A stretch of DNA of 5,102 bases, from positions 1 to 5,102 of the forward strand of contig JABFSV010000326.1 of NCBI GenBank assembly GCA_013140405.1. Reading direction: 5' to 3'. The translations under genes and the position numbers were made by a program. Position 1 is the stretch's first letter; every line of letters begins with the position of its first letter. The notes under the pieces were generated by a model. The model saw nothing but the letters and a program-made list of their open reading frames with translations, did no database searches and was not told where the DNA came from. Below, piece after piece: positions 1 through 5,015 of this stretch. This DNA is from Methyloglobulus sp. (GTDB lineage Bacteria > Pseudomonadota > Gammaproteobacteria > Methylococcales > Methylomonadaceae).

Positions 1-113
1 TATATAGCTGTTGTCATGCCAAATAGCGGATGCACAAAAGCTGGCTGTGCTTCCTCATCATCAAGGTAACTGCAAGCATGTTTCTCACTAAGATATAAGG
101 GGATGGAAATCAT
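1..113 (-). CDS. N-terminus of a Bpt/Ate-like aminoacyl-tRNA--protein transferase (partial)
   Basis: Only the first 37 codons are present; the gene runs off the left edge. Its ATG overlaps the stop codon of the cupredoxin gene in an ATGA junction, and there is no clear Shine-Dalgarno site, so translation is probably coupled to the gene before it. The peptide begins M-I-S-I-P-L-Y-L-S-E and continues KHACSYLDDEEAQPAFVHP. This matches the typical start of bacterial leucyl/arginyl-tRNA--protein transferases, which have a short strand, then a L-(T/S)-x-x-H-x-C-S-Y-L motif, an acidic/Q-rich stretch with A, and F-V-D-P. Family members attach Leu or Arg to N-terminal Asp/Glu (or Lys/Arg) of proteins, feeding ClpS/ClpAP degradation in the cytoplasm. 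The family assignment rests on about 20 residues. The GFRRSG block that would confirm it lies outside the window. Its place at the end of a copper-oxidase operon is unusual. Confidence 0.68.
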   Translation of the reverse strand, partial: MISIPLYLSEKHACSYLDDEEAQPAFVHPLFGMTTAI

Positions 114-754
114 CCCAGTCTTTTTCTGACCAAAATTAACGGCACGACACAGCCCACCAAAATACACGCCAACAACATTGCACCCATAGCGGGTGTCCAA
201 TCTACGGGATAATTATCTGCCCTGACGGGTTTAGTCAGCCCTGGTATGCTGGGCAAATCGCCGTCACCACCATCGACTTTAAGCTGTGATTTCATGCCTT
301 TTTCCATGTGCTGGGGCAATTCGCAGTGGACAAGGTAGGTTTTTTTCTGGGCTGGCATGATTAGCGATGCCTTTAACTCACCTGCCCCGTAAAGCTCAAG
401 ATGAAACATGCCCTGTGGATATAAATACCCTGGCAAGCCATGTATCATCAGTTGGTGGCGGATCTCGTCGTCATTAATAAAAGTGACGTTAATCCGTGTA
501 CAAGGCGCAACGTCCCACTCCTGATTGTCAAACGCGTACATTTTACCGTTAAATTTTTTAGCGTATTTATGTCCGGCACGGATAGTAATATCGACATCAC
601 CCGAAATCTTTTGGCAATCTTTGGGTAAGCGGTCGGTATTGGCATTCATAATCATGCCTTTTTCATCCATGAGCATGTGGTCATGATCCATCATAGCGAA
701 TGCTTGAGTAAGAAAACCCAATATAAAAAATAAAGTAGTAAGACAGACTTTCAT
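110..754 (-). CDS. Membrane-anchored periplasmic cupredoxin (type 1 copper protein)
   Basis: 214 residues. An N-terminal signal peptide ends near AFA (about 1-20), so the mature protein would begin MMDHDHMLMD, a His/Met-rich stretch suited to copper binding. The cupredoxin fold spans roughly 52-160. Type 1 copper ligands can be read as His100 (in DDEIRHQLMIHG), Cys144, His149 and Met154, in the pattern C-x4-H-x4-M. A single hydrophobic segment at about 188-208 followed by RKR predicts a C-terminal inner-membrane anchor with the copper domain in the periplasm. The start is well supported: AAAGGAGG lies eight bases upstream of the ATG, inside the end of the MCO gene, and the ATG overlaps the MCO stop codon (ATGA). 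By context it is the likely electron donor to, or acceptor from, the oxidase encoded just upstream. That role is inference. Two further Cys (47, 85) could form a disulfide. It is not a CuA protein, since only one Cys is present in the ligand loop. Confidence 0.88.
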   Translation of the reverse strand: MKVCLTTLFFILGFLTQAFAMMDHDHMLMDEKGMIMNANTDRLPKDCQKISGDVDITIRAGHKYAKKFNGKMYAFDNQEWDVAPCTRINVTFINDDEIRHQLMIHGLPGYLYPQGMFHLELYGAGELKASLIMPAQKKTYLVHCELPQHMEKGMKSQLKVDGGDGDLPSIPGLTKPVRADNYPVDWTPAMGAMLLACILVGCVVPLILVRKRLG

Positions 755-2415
755 GATTGCTGCCTCCTTTTGTAAACCATCATCAGCACGATAAGCAAGC
801 CAACGATTATTCCGATCAACAATCCAAAAATAACCAACTTCTTAACATCGGGAGAGATAAGCGCCACATCACCAAATACTGCGGCATAATCGCTTTGCTG
901 CCAAAACGGTCGTTTTTTGGCGTAATAATCCTTATCGAATACCTCTTCCATCATTTGGTCATGATATTTGGGCATGCCCTGCTCATCTAAAAGCTGTTTG
1001 TAAGCCAGGATTGCCATGTTACCGCCTGGTTCCACACCATCCGTTGTCGTTCCGGTTGGTACGTGGTCATGGAACATCCACAAGCCAGGCCCATAACTGT
1101 GTAAGCCATCATTGGCCGTCTGCAAATGCAGGTCTATCCGTTGCGCGGTGGCTATATCGAAGACATCCCGCGTTATTTGCTGGCTGGGGGATTGTTCCAC
1201 TCCATCCATCGCGGTAATAGTGGCCTTATGTCCGTGGATATGCAACGCCACTTGTGAACGCTGGACGTTGGCAACCCGCAGCTTGATGGCTTCATTATCA
1301 CCTGCGACAATCATCGCATCACGCAACGTATAGGGGAAGGAATGACCGTTGAGCAGGAAGTAATTCTCAAATGATTCCGTCATGTTGTAATCCCGGCCCA
1401 TGTTATTTGCAATCAGCCGTGGGTCAGTAGCCGACTGGATAATAGCCGCCAGTCTTTTGTCGATGGATTGATACAGCAAATCATATTCCTGGCTGTAGGA
1501 TTTTTTTACCGCAACCGAGGGATGGCGGACTTGCCCAGCGCCGACGTTGAATGTTTGCACCCAGTTATTCGGCTGGTTTTCTTCAATCACGAACATGCCG
1601 GTCAAGCCCATCATCATGTGCTGCGCCGTTTGCACATGGCAATGATAAAGCATAGTTCCTGTATGCCGTGGCTGGATTTCATAGGTGTGGCTTTTACCTG
1701 GGTACACAGGATGCTCTTCCACACCATCGTTATCCTCGCCTTTGGAGTTATGCCAGGCATGATCGACCCCATGAAGGTGTATGGTATGCGGCAAATAATG
1801 GGTATTTTCCAGCGTGATAAAAACCTTATCGCCCTGCTCTACCCGTATTGTCGGTGAAGGCGCGCGTAGGAATGGCCTTGCCTCACGCGAGCTAAAGTTT
1901 TTCAGCGCCATGCCACTTGATTTGGGGGCATACGCCCAAAGCCCAGGTTGAATACCGGGCGCGATATTATAGGTGTTGATGAAATAATCACCATCTGGGC
2001 TAGCACCGTTAAACTCAACCACTTCCAGCTTGAGGTGAATGACATCAGGATCACCATCGTGGTCTACGTCTTCGCCCATCACCAAGGCATCTTGCGCCAG
2101 ATTCGATTGCATCAACGTCGCCATCGAAACAGTGTTGGTGCCCTTGACCGACGCAGCAACATCATAAGGATTATCCGGTTCACAGGAAGGCGCGGCGGCA
2201 ATCTCCACACCGTCGATCACCTGAGCTTGCCGCCATTCGGGATGTTCATTGGAGCAAGGCACTTCAATTTTAGTGGTATCGCCTTGTGCGCGGCTATACG
2301 CCGTAGCAGGTGGGTTAATGTCCGCTTTTTGGATCAGGCCAGGGGCAAATTGCACAGCAACCGCAATCAATACCGTAATCAGTATCGTCAGCGTTAGGTA
2401 AGGTCTTTTGGTCAT
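751..2415 (-). CDS. Two-domain multicopper oxidase with C-terminal membrane anchor
   Basis: 554 residues. A hydrophobic N-terminus (about 8-25) acts as signal peptide or signal anchor. A spacer region of about 100 residues precedes the first cupredoxin domain, and a C-terminal transmembrane segment (about 526-547) ends in YKRRQQS. Copper motifs, in order, are PHTIHLHG (His210, 213, 215), YHCHVQTAQHMMMGL (His258, Cys259, His260, His266), LHIHGH (His392, 394) and FHDH (His449, 451). These supply eight His for a type 2/type 3 trinuclear cluster, plus one type 1 site (His210, Cys259, His266) in the first domain. A type 1 site only in domain 1 corresponds to the type C arrangement of two-domain MCOs. 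The chemistry would be one-electron oxidation of a periplasmic substrate coupled to O2 reduction. The substrate (Cu(I), another metal, phenolic or protein) cannot be told from sequence. The ATG has AGGA only two bases upstream. This gene opens the operon and its stop overlaps the cupredoxin start. Confidence 0.93.
   Translation of the reverse strand: MTKRPYLTLTILITVLIAVAVQFAPGLIQKADINPPATAYSRAQGDTTKIEVPCSNEHPEWRQAQVIDGVEIAAAPSCEPDNPYDVAASVKGTNTVSMATLMQSNLAQDALVMGEDVDHDGDPDVIHLKLEVVEFNGASPDGDYFINTYNIAPGIQPGLWAYAPKSSGMALKNFSSREARPFLRAPSPTIRVEQGDKVFITLENTHYLPHTIHLHGVDHAWHNSKGEDNDGVEEHPVYPGKSHTYEIQPRHTGTMLYHCHVQTAQHMMMGLTGMFVIEENQPNNWVQTFNVGAGQVRHPSVAVKKSYSQEYDLLYQSIDKRLAAIIQSATDPRLIANNMGRDYNMTESFENYFLLNGHSFPYTLRDAMIVAGDNEAIKLRVANVQRSQVALHIHGHKATITAMDGVEQSPSQQITRDVFDIATAQRIDLHLQTANDGLHSYGPGLWMFHDHVPTGTTTDGVEPGGNMAILAYKQLLDEQGMPKYHDQMMEEVFDKDYYAKKRPFWQQSDYAAVFGDVALISPDVKKLVIFGLLIGIIVGLLIVLMMVYKRRQQS
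762..769 (-). promoter_or_regulatory. Strong Shine-Dalgarno site of the cupredoxin gene
   Basis: On the minus strand AAAGGAGG lies within the last codons of the MCO gene, eight bases before the cupredoxin ATG. It fixes that start and suggests independent, high translation of the cupredoxin in addition to coupling through the ATGA overlap. Confidence 0.8.
2044..2070 (-). other. Calcium-loop-like D-x-D-x-D-G-D motif inside the MCO
   Basis: Residues 116-124 of the oxidase read DVDHDGDPD, the spacing of acidic residues seen in EF-hand/dockerin/thrombospondin type calcium loops. It lies before the first cupredoxin domain, in a segment that standard laccases lack. Calcium binding is inferred from the motif alone. 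Confidence 0.45.
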
Positions 2416-2470
2416 AATCCTGCAAAATTTTAAGCGGTAGGACTATTCTAAATGGCTGTCCGTTCAAAAC

Positions 2471-2498
2471 CTAACTGCGTTTGTTGGAAAGCGGTTAG
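2471..2498. promoter_or_regulatory. Imperfect inverted repeat upstream of the MCO operon (candidate operator)
   Basis: CTAACTGC and GCGGTTAG (7 of 8 complementary) are separated by 12 bases, about 55-85 bases before the MCO start. The position would suit an operator or activator site. No known copper-regulator box (CueR- or CopR-like) is recognisable. A TAGAAT -10-like hexamer lies between this repeat and the gene but has no convincing -35. Both readings are weak. Confidence 0.2.
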
Positions 2499-2819
2499 AA
2501 AAGGAAATTCTTAACTTATGATTCCGCTTATGGTTCGACCATTCGACAAGATTTGCACGTTTTCCATTTATCCGATACCCAACGCATTTAATAATGCACA
2601 CCAAATACGCCTCATTCACGTTCGGTTAACAATACTACGTTAAGCTATTCCCCCATACGACATCTGGCTGAGCGAATATCGAATCAAGCGGCGGCATTAG
2701 TCGGTTAAAGAATGCTTTTTTGCCTTAATTACCCAGCAATGCAACGTGTTTAGTTCCGCTAAAAGCGGCCTGACAAAAAAATAAAAACCATAATATTCAG
2801 CCGATTAAGGTTACCGACA

Positions 2820-2894
2820 ATGAAAAATTTACATTTTTTTTCGATTTCATTTTTACTGTTAGTGTTCATTATCCTCAGCAACCATCCTATTTAG
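2820..2894 (+). CDS. Possible 24-residue hydrophobic membrane peptide
   Basis: The ATG is preceded by AAGG with nine bases between. The peptide starts MKNLHFF, has a continuous hydrophobic stretch (about residues 6-19, FFSISFLLLVFIIL) and ends SNHPI. It would form a single membrane helix or an uncleaved signal-like peptide. Two explanations fit: a genuine small membrane protein (the size range of type I toxin peptides), or the surviving signal sequence of a decayed gene. A perfect hairpin (2885-2903) covers its last codons and the stop. A weak promoter (CTGACA at 2770, TAATAT at 2791, 15-base spacer) lies just upstream. A frame this short in AT-rich DNA can arise by chance, so confidence is low. 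Confidence 0.25.
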   Translation: MKNLHFFSISFLLLVFIILSNHPI

Positions 2895-2903
2895 GAAATA
2901 GGA
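2885..2903. repeat. Perfect 8-bp inverted repeat (hairpin)
   Basis: TCCTATTT-AGG-AAATAGGA folds into a hairpin with a three-base loop. It overlaps the end of the 24-codon ORF. No T-tract follows on either strand, so it is not a typical intrinsic terminator. Confidence 0.55.
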
Positions 2904-2962
2904 GTTGCCTTGTTCTTGTGCCTACATAAACGGCACGGAGAATGCGTGTTTTTTATCCCAGC

Positions 2963-2990
2963 GGAGCGACAAACCTAGGTTTGTCACTCC
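2963..2990 (+). repeat. REP-like palindrome, copy 1 (downstream of RAYT)
   Basis: A 28-bp imperfect palindrome runs from GGAG to CTCC with an 18-bp perfect centre GACAAACCTAGGTTTGTC. Its core ACAAACCTAGGTTTGT recurs in the copy at 3665-3692 and, with one change, at 3616-3643. It is in the same orientation as the 3616 copy. Short palindromes with a G-rich foot beside a RAYT gene are the hallmark of REP elements mobilised by that transposase family. Confidence 0.8.
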
Positions 2991-3026
2991 AAATAAACCC
3001 GCGTTTAGGTTTGCGTGGCTTTATTT
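2991..3026. terminator. Hairpin after the RAYT gene (possible terminator)
   Basis: Thirteen-base arms AAATAAACCCGCG and CGTGGCTTTATTT pair with one C-C mismatch and one G-T wobble around a ten-base loop. A-rich and T-rich ends flank a GC core, so it could work in both directions, but there is no proper U-tract. It lies 17 bases past the RAYT stop codon. Its loop keeps a TAGGTTTG piece, so it may instead be a decayed REP. Confidence 0.35.
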
Positions 3027-3042
3027 ATAAGCAAATGCACAG

Positions 3043-3612
3043 TTAATCTTCATCTAACTGCAAATCCTTGTAGCCGGGATAATCCTTAAATTGCTGCGCC
3101 AAAGCATCTCGCCCTAATTTTTCCAAGGTTACATGAAAACTTGAATAAGCATAATCAACCAAGGTAGTCACATAGCCATGCTTAACCGGATTATTCAGCA
3201 AATAATTCAGGCGAATAACGTAGTCTTTTTCACCACGCGGACAATAATCCCAGTAATTCCACCAAATAGGCAAATCACAAGGCGCTTGTGTTTGAATAAG
3301 CCGTGCTGACAAACCGTGGATTTTGCGAAATATTTTCGGCATATCTTCGCCTTTATCGCTCATTACCAAAAGATGATAATGGTCATCCAAAATAACCCAA
3401 TGTTCCAACTGCCAGTTTTTTTCGCGGAAACATGCTTCAATCGTCGCTATCAAATGTTGCTTGATCGGCTCCGGTTTCAACAAAGCCCGTTTTTGGTGGA
3501 TTGCACTGGTTATAAAATAAGCGGCGTTATCAACGAACAAATGCGCGGGCGTATGTGGGCGTTTTTTCAGCATAAAAATTAATGAGGCAACAAATTTAGG
3601 AGCTACAGACAT
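3043..3612 (-). CDS. REP-associated tyrosine transposase (RAYT, Y1_Tnp/TnpA-REP family)
   Basis: 189 residues, usual for the family. A HUH-type single-strand nuclease of the IS200/IS605-related Y1 group that binds and cleaves REP hairpins. The domain opens at KRPHTPAHLF (about 17-26) followed by AAYFITSAI. The metal-binding HxH motif is in LDDHYHLLV (His78, His80). The catalytic Tyr is most likely Tyr137 in LNYLLNNPVKHGYV, matching the family block Y-x-x-x-N-P-V-x-x-G. The C-terminal tail is acidic (LDED). All key residues are intact, so the enzyme may be active. The start is uncertain: the ATG at 3612 has no Shine-Dalgarno site and sits three bases from a REP palindrome. Met14 (ATG at 3573) lies close to the conserved domain start but has no ribosome site either. 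As usual for RAYTs it is a single domesticated-type gene without its own transposon ends, flanked by REPs. Confidence 0.92.
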   Translation of the reverse strand: MSVAPKFVASLIFMLKKRPHTPAHLFVDNAAYFITSAIHQKRALLKPEPIKQHLIATIEACFREKNWQLEHWVILDDHYHLLVMSDKGEDMPKIFRKIHGLSARLIQTQAPCDLPIWWNYWDYCPRGEKDYVIRLNYLLNNPVKHGYVTTLVDYAYSSFHVTLEKLGRDALAQQFKDYPGYKDLQLDED

Positions 3613-3615
3613 TTT

Positions 3616-3643
3616 GGAGCAACAAACCTTGGTTTGTGATTAT
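3616..3643 (+). repeat. REP-like palindrome, copy 2 (degenerate at one foot)
   Basis: GGAGCAACAAACC, a TT centre, then GGTTTGTGA. The core differs from the other copies by T for A at the centre, and the distal CTCC foot is lost. It begins only three bases upstream of the RAYT start codon, so it occupies the place where a ribosome binding site would be. Confidence 0.75.
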
Positions 3644-3644
3644 A
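3639..3644 (-). promoter_or_regulatory. Possible -10 element for RAYT transcription
   Basis: The minus strand carries a perfect TATAAT between the two upstream REPs, within GGTTTTATAATCAC. No -35 hexamer is found at 15-18 bases. Initiation about seven bases downstream would start the mRNA inside REP copy 2, giving a leader of about 20 bases. Confidence 0.3.
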
Positions 3645-3664
3645 AAACCTATTGCGATAAACCC

Positions 3665-3692
3665 GGAGTCACAAACCTAGGTTTGTTGCTCC
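3665..3692 (-). repeat. REP-like palindrome, copy 3 (inverted relative to copies 1 and 2)
   Basis: It has both GGAG and CTCC feet and the core ACAAACCTAGGTTTGT. Read on the minus strand, its first 24 bases equal those of copy 2 on the plus strand except for one central base. The pair forms a head-to-head unit like the BIMEs made of two inverted REPs. Confidence 0.78.
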
Positions 3693-3859
3693 AGATAAGC
3701 CATCGCCGCGTGTTCATCGGATTCAATGCCTATTTCGACCGCCTGTTTAGCCACCCCCAGCAATCGCTCGCTTTCGGCTTTGATAGCATTGAACTTACCG
3801 CGTCGTAGTTGTACATATCGGTTATTGGGACTAGGATAACTGAAACTCTTGTGCTTACA
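3677..3859 (-). pseudogene. 60-codon open frame, likely tail of a decayed gene cut by a REP
   Basis: The minus strand stays open from just after a TAG at 3860-3862 to the TAG inside REP copy 3, with no suitable start codon (the only Met is eight codons from the end). The sequence RRGKFNAIKAESERLLGVAK followed by QAVEIGIESDEHAAMAYL looks like a charged amphipathic helical protein rather than random translation. The last four residues (EQQT) and the stop come from the REP itself. I do not recognise the family; a small DNA-binding or antitoxin-like protein is one possibility but only a guess. The 5' end appears to have been lost towards the mlaE-like gene. Confidence 0.4.
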
Positions 3860-3860
3860 C

Positions 3861-3866
3861 TATAGT
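3861..3866 (+). promoter_or_regulatory. Possible -10 element of the mlaE-like operon
   Basis: TATAGT (one mismatch to TATAAT) lies ten bases before the ATG at 3876. The -35 region is poor. Initiation at the normal distance would fall at or beside the start codon, giving a leaderless or almost leaderless mRNA, which fits the lack of a Shine-Dalgarno site. Confidence 0.3.
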
Positions 3867-3875
3867 CATTGATTG

Positions 3876-5015
3876 ATGGCCCAAGCCGATACCCATTTGA
3901 AAACACAACCAACACTGGAAATAATAAAACAGGAAGGCAAGGACACTTGCGCGTGCCTGTCTGGTGATTGGACATTGAGCAACCTGATGAGGCAAACCGC
4001 CCTGCAAAAAAACATCAAACGGACTGCGGCCAATAACGACCTGCGCTGGGATCTGCGCTCTGTCAATGTACTCGATAACGCCACAGCATTATGGATTTGG
4101 CAGGCATGGGGGCAATCTGTGCCGACTGAACTGGAAATAAAGCCGGAACATCTGCGCCTATTCAACAAATGGCAATCCCAAACAGTGCCTGTTTTGGATT
4201 CGACCCGTTTCTCTACCGACCAAGCAATCACTTACTTGTCGCAAAGGATCTTGGACGTATTCGGGCAACTGCTGAATTTCGTCACACTTTTGGGGCAGTT
4301 GCTGTTAGATATAGTACATCTGCTACGGCATCCGGGAGATATTCCCTGGCGTGAAATTTCTATTACCATTTATGAATCTGGTGTTAGGGCGTTGGGCATC
4401 ACGGCACTGGTGGGGTTTTTGATTGGTATCGTACTAAGTTACCTATCGGCTTTGCAGCTAAGGCTGTTTGGGGCGGAAATTTATATCATTGATATTCTGG
4501 GCTTGAGCGTTATCCGCGAATTAGGGCCGTTGCTGGCAGCTATCCTGGTCGCAGGACGTTCCGGTTCGGCGATGACGGCGCAAATCGGCATCATGCGGGT
4601 CACCGAAGAACTGGATGCCTTGTCAGCTATGGGGATTTCCCACTCTTTGCGCCTAGTTCTGCCCAAGGTAGCCGCGTTGACGATGGCTATGCCGCTGTTG
4701 AGTGTTTGGACTAGCACAGCGGCATTAATTGGCGGCATGTTCTCAGCGCAAAACACCCTGGACATAAGCTATCAGCAGTTTTTGATTAAACTGCCAGATG
4801 CAGTGCCGTTGCTGAATGTCTTTATCGGATTGGGCAAGAGTGCCGTATTCGGACTGATGATTGCCTTGATAGCCTGTCATTTTGGTTTTCGCATCAAGCC
4901 CAATACCGAAAGCCTGGGCAATGAGACGACGAATTCTGTGGTAGCCGCAATTACGGTGGTAATTATGGTCGATGCCCTTTTTGCTATTCTCTTTATGGAC
5001 GTGGGGATGCCATGA
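3876..5015 (+). CDS. MlaE-family ABC permease with N-terminal STAS-like domain
   Basis: 379 residues from the ATG. A TTG directly before it is also possible, and a TGA sits immediately upstream of that, so the gene cannot extend further. Residues about 13-100 form a STAS-like domain (SGDWTL at 29-34, then LRWDLRSVNVLDNA). The permease part covers about 120-379, with hydrophobic segments near 173-193, 213-230, 260-285, 310-333 and 352-374. The MlaE signature is clear: RELGPLLAAILVAGRSGSA from residue 214, followed by a V-T-E-E-L-D-A-L-S-A-M-G block. E. coli MlaE is about 260 residues and lacks the STAS part; longer fused forms are common in proteobacteria. It should act in the inner membrane moving phospholipids between membranes, with an ATPase and an MCE-domain protein. 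It overlaps the next gene by ATGA. No Shine-Dalgarno site is visible. Confidence 0.93.
   Translation: MAQADTHLKTQPTLEIIKQEGKDTCACLSGDWTLSNLMRQTALQKNIKRTAANNDLRWDLRSVNVLDNATALWIWQAWGQSVPTELEIKPEHLRLFNKWQSQTVPVLDSTRFSTDQAITYLSQRILDVFGQLLNFVTLLGQLLLDIVHLLRHPGDIPWREISITIYESGVRALGITALVGFLIGIVLSYLSALQLRLFGAEIYIIDILGLSVIRELGPLLAAILVAGRSGSAMTAQIGIMRVTEELDALSAMGISHSLRLVLPKVAALTMAMPLLSVWTSTAALIGGMFSAQNTLDISYQQFLIKLPDAVPLLNVFIGLGKSAVFGLMIALIACHFGFRIKPNTESLGNETTNSVVAAITVVIMVDALFAILFMDVGMP

Larger units (their letters stand above)
2416..2962. other. Gene-poor intergenic region between MCO operon and RAYT module
   Basis: No long reading frame occupies this stretch on either strand. It holds the MCO upstream region, a 24-codon hydrophobic ORF (2820-2894), and small hairpins. 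These are CCGCT-AAA-AGCGG at 2756-2768, GCATT...AATGC followed by six T at 2694-2721 (a poor terminator candidate, five-base stem with a 12-base loop), and a perfect 8-base inverted repeat at 2885-2903. A 22-codon frame from a TTG at 2910, with AGGAG just upstream, runs into the palindrome at 2963 and ends at the TAG inside it. I do not regard that frame as a gene. Confidence 0.6.

Noticed and set aside
1468..2397. Long plus-strand frames opposite the MCO gene
   Set aside because: They are mirror frames of a strongly supported gene, with no domain features or ribosome sites of their own.
751..2415. Copper nitrite reductase (NirK)
   Set aside because: The protein has all four paired His motifs (HxH, HCH, HxH, HDH) for a trinuclear oxygen-reducing cluster, which NirK lacks, and a Cys-His spacing unlike NirK.
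2586..2602. Resemblance of ATTTAATAATGCACACC to one half of a XerCD dif site
   Set aside because: Only one 11-base arm resembles the dif consensus (9 of 11). The other arm at the required six-base spacing does not match.
2694..2721. GCATT...AATGC hairpin followed by six T as an intrinsic terminator
   Set aside because: The stem has only five base pairs, the loop is 12 bases, and no plus-strand gene lies upstream for it to terminate.
2963..3692. Insertion sequence with terminal inverted repeats
   Set aside because: The palindromes are each self-complementary REPs, and no target-site duplication is visible. The enzyme is of the RAYT type, which does not use classical terminal repeats.
2963..3692. 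CRISPR array
   Set aside because: Only three palindromic copies in mixed orientation with unequal spacing separated by a gene; no regular repeat-spacer pattern.
3614..3808. Plus-strand 64-codon frame across the two upstream REPs
   Set aside because: It reads through both palindromes, has no ribosome site, and its composition is not protein-like. The opposite strand gives the more plausible remnant.
3866..4231. 121-codon minus-strand frame opposite the STAS part of the permease
   Set aside because: Cys/Arg/Ser-rich shadow translation. The plus-strand frame has clear family motifs and continues through the region.
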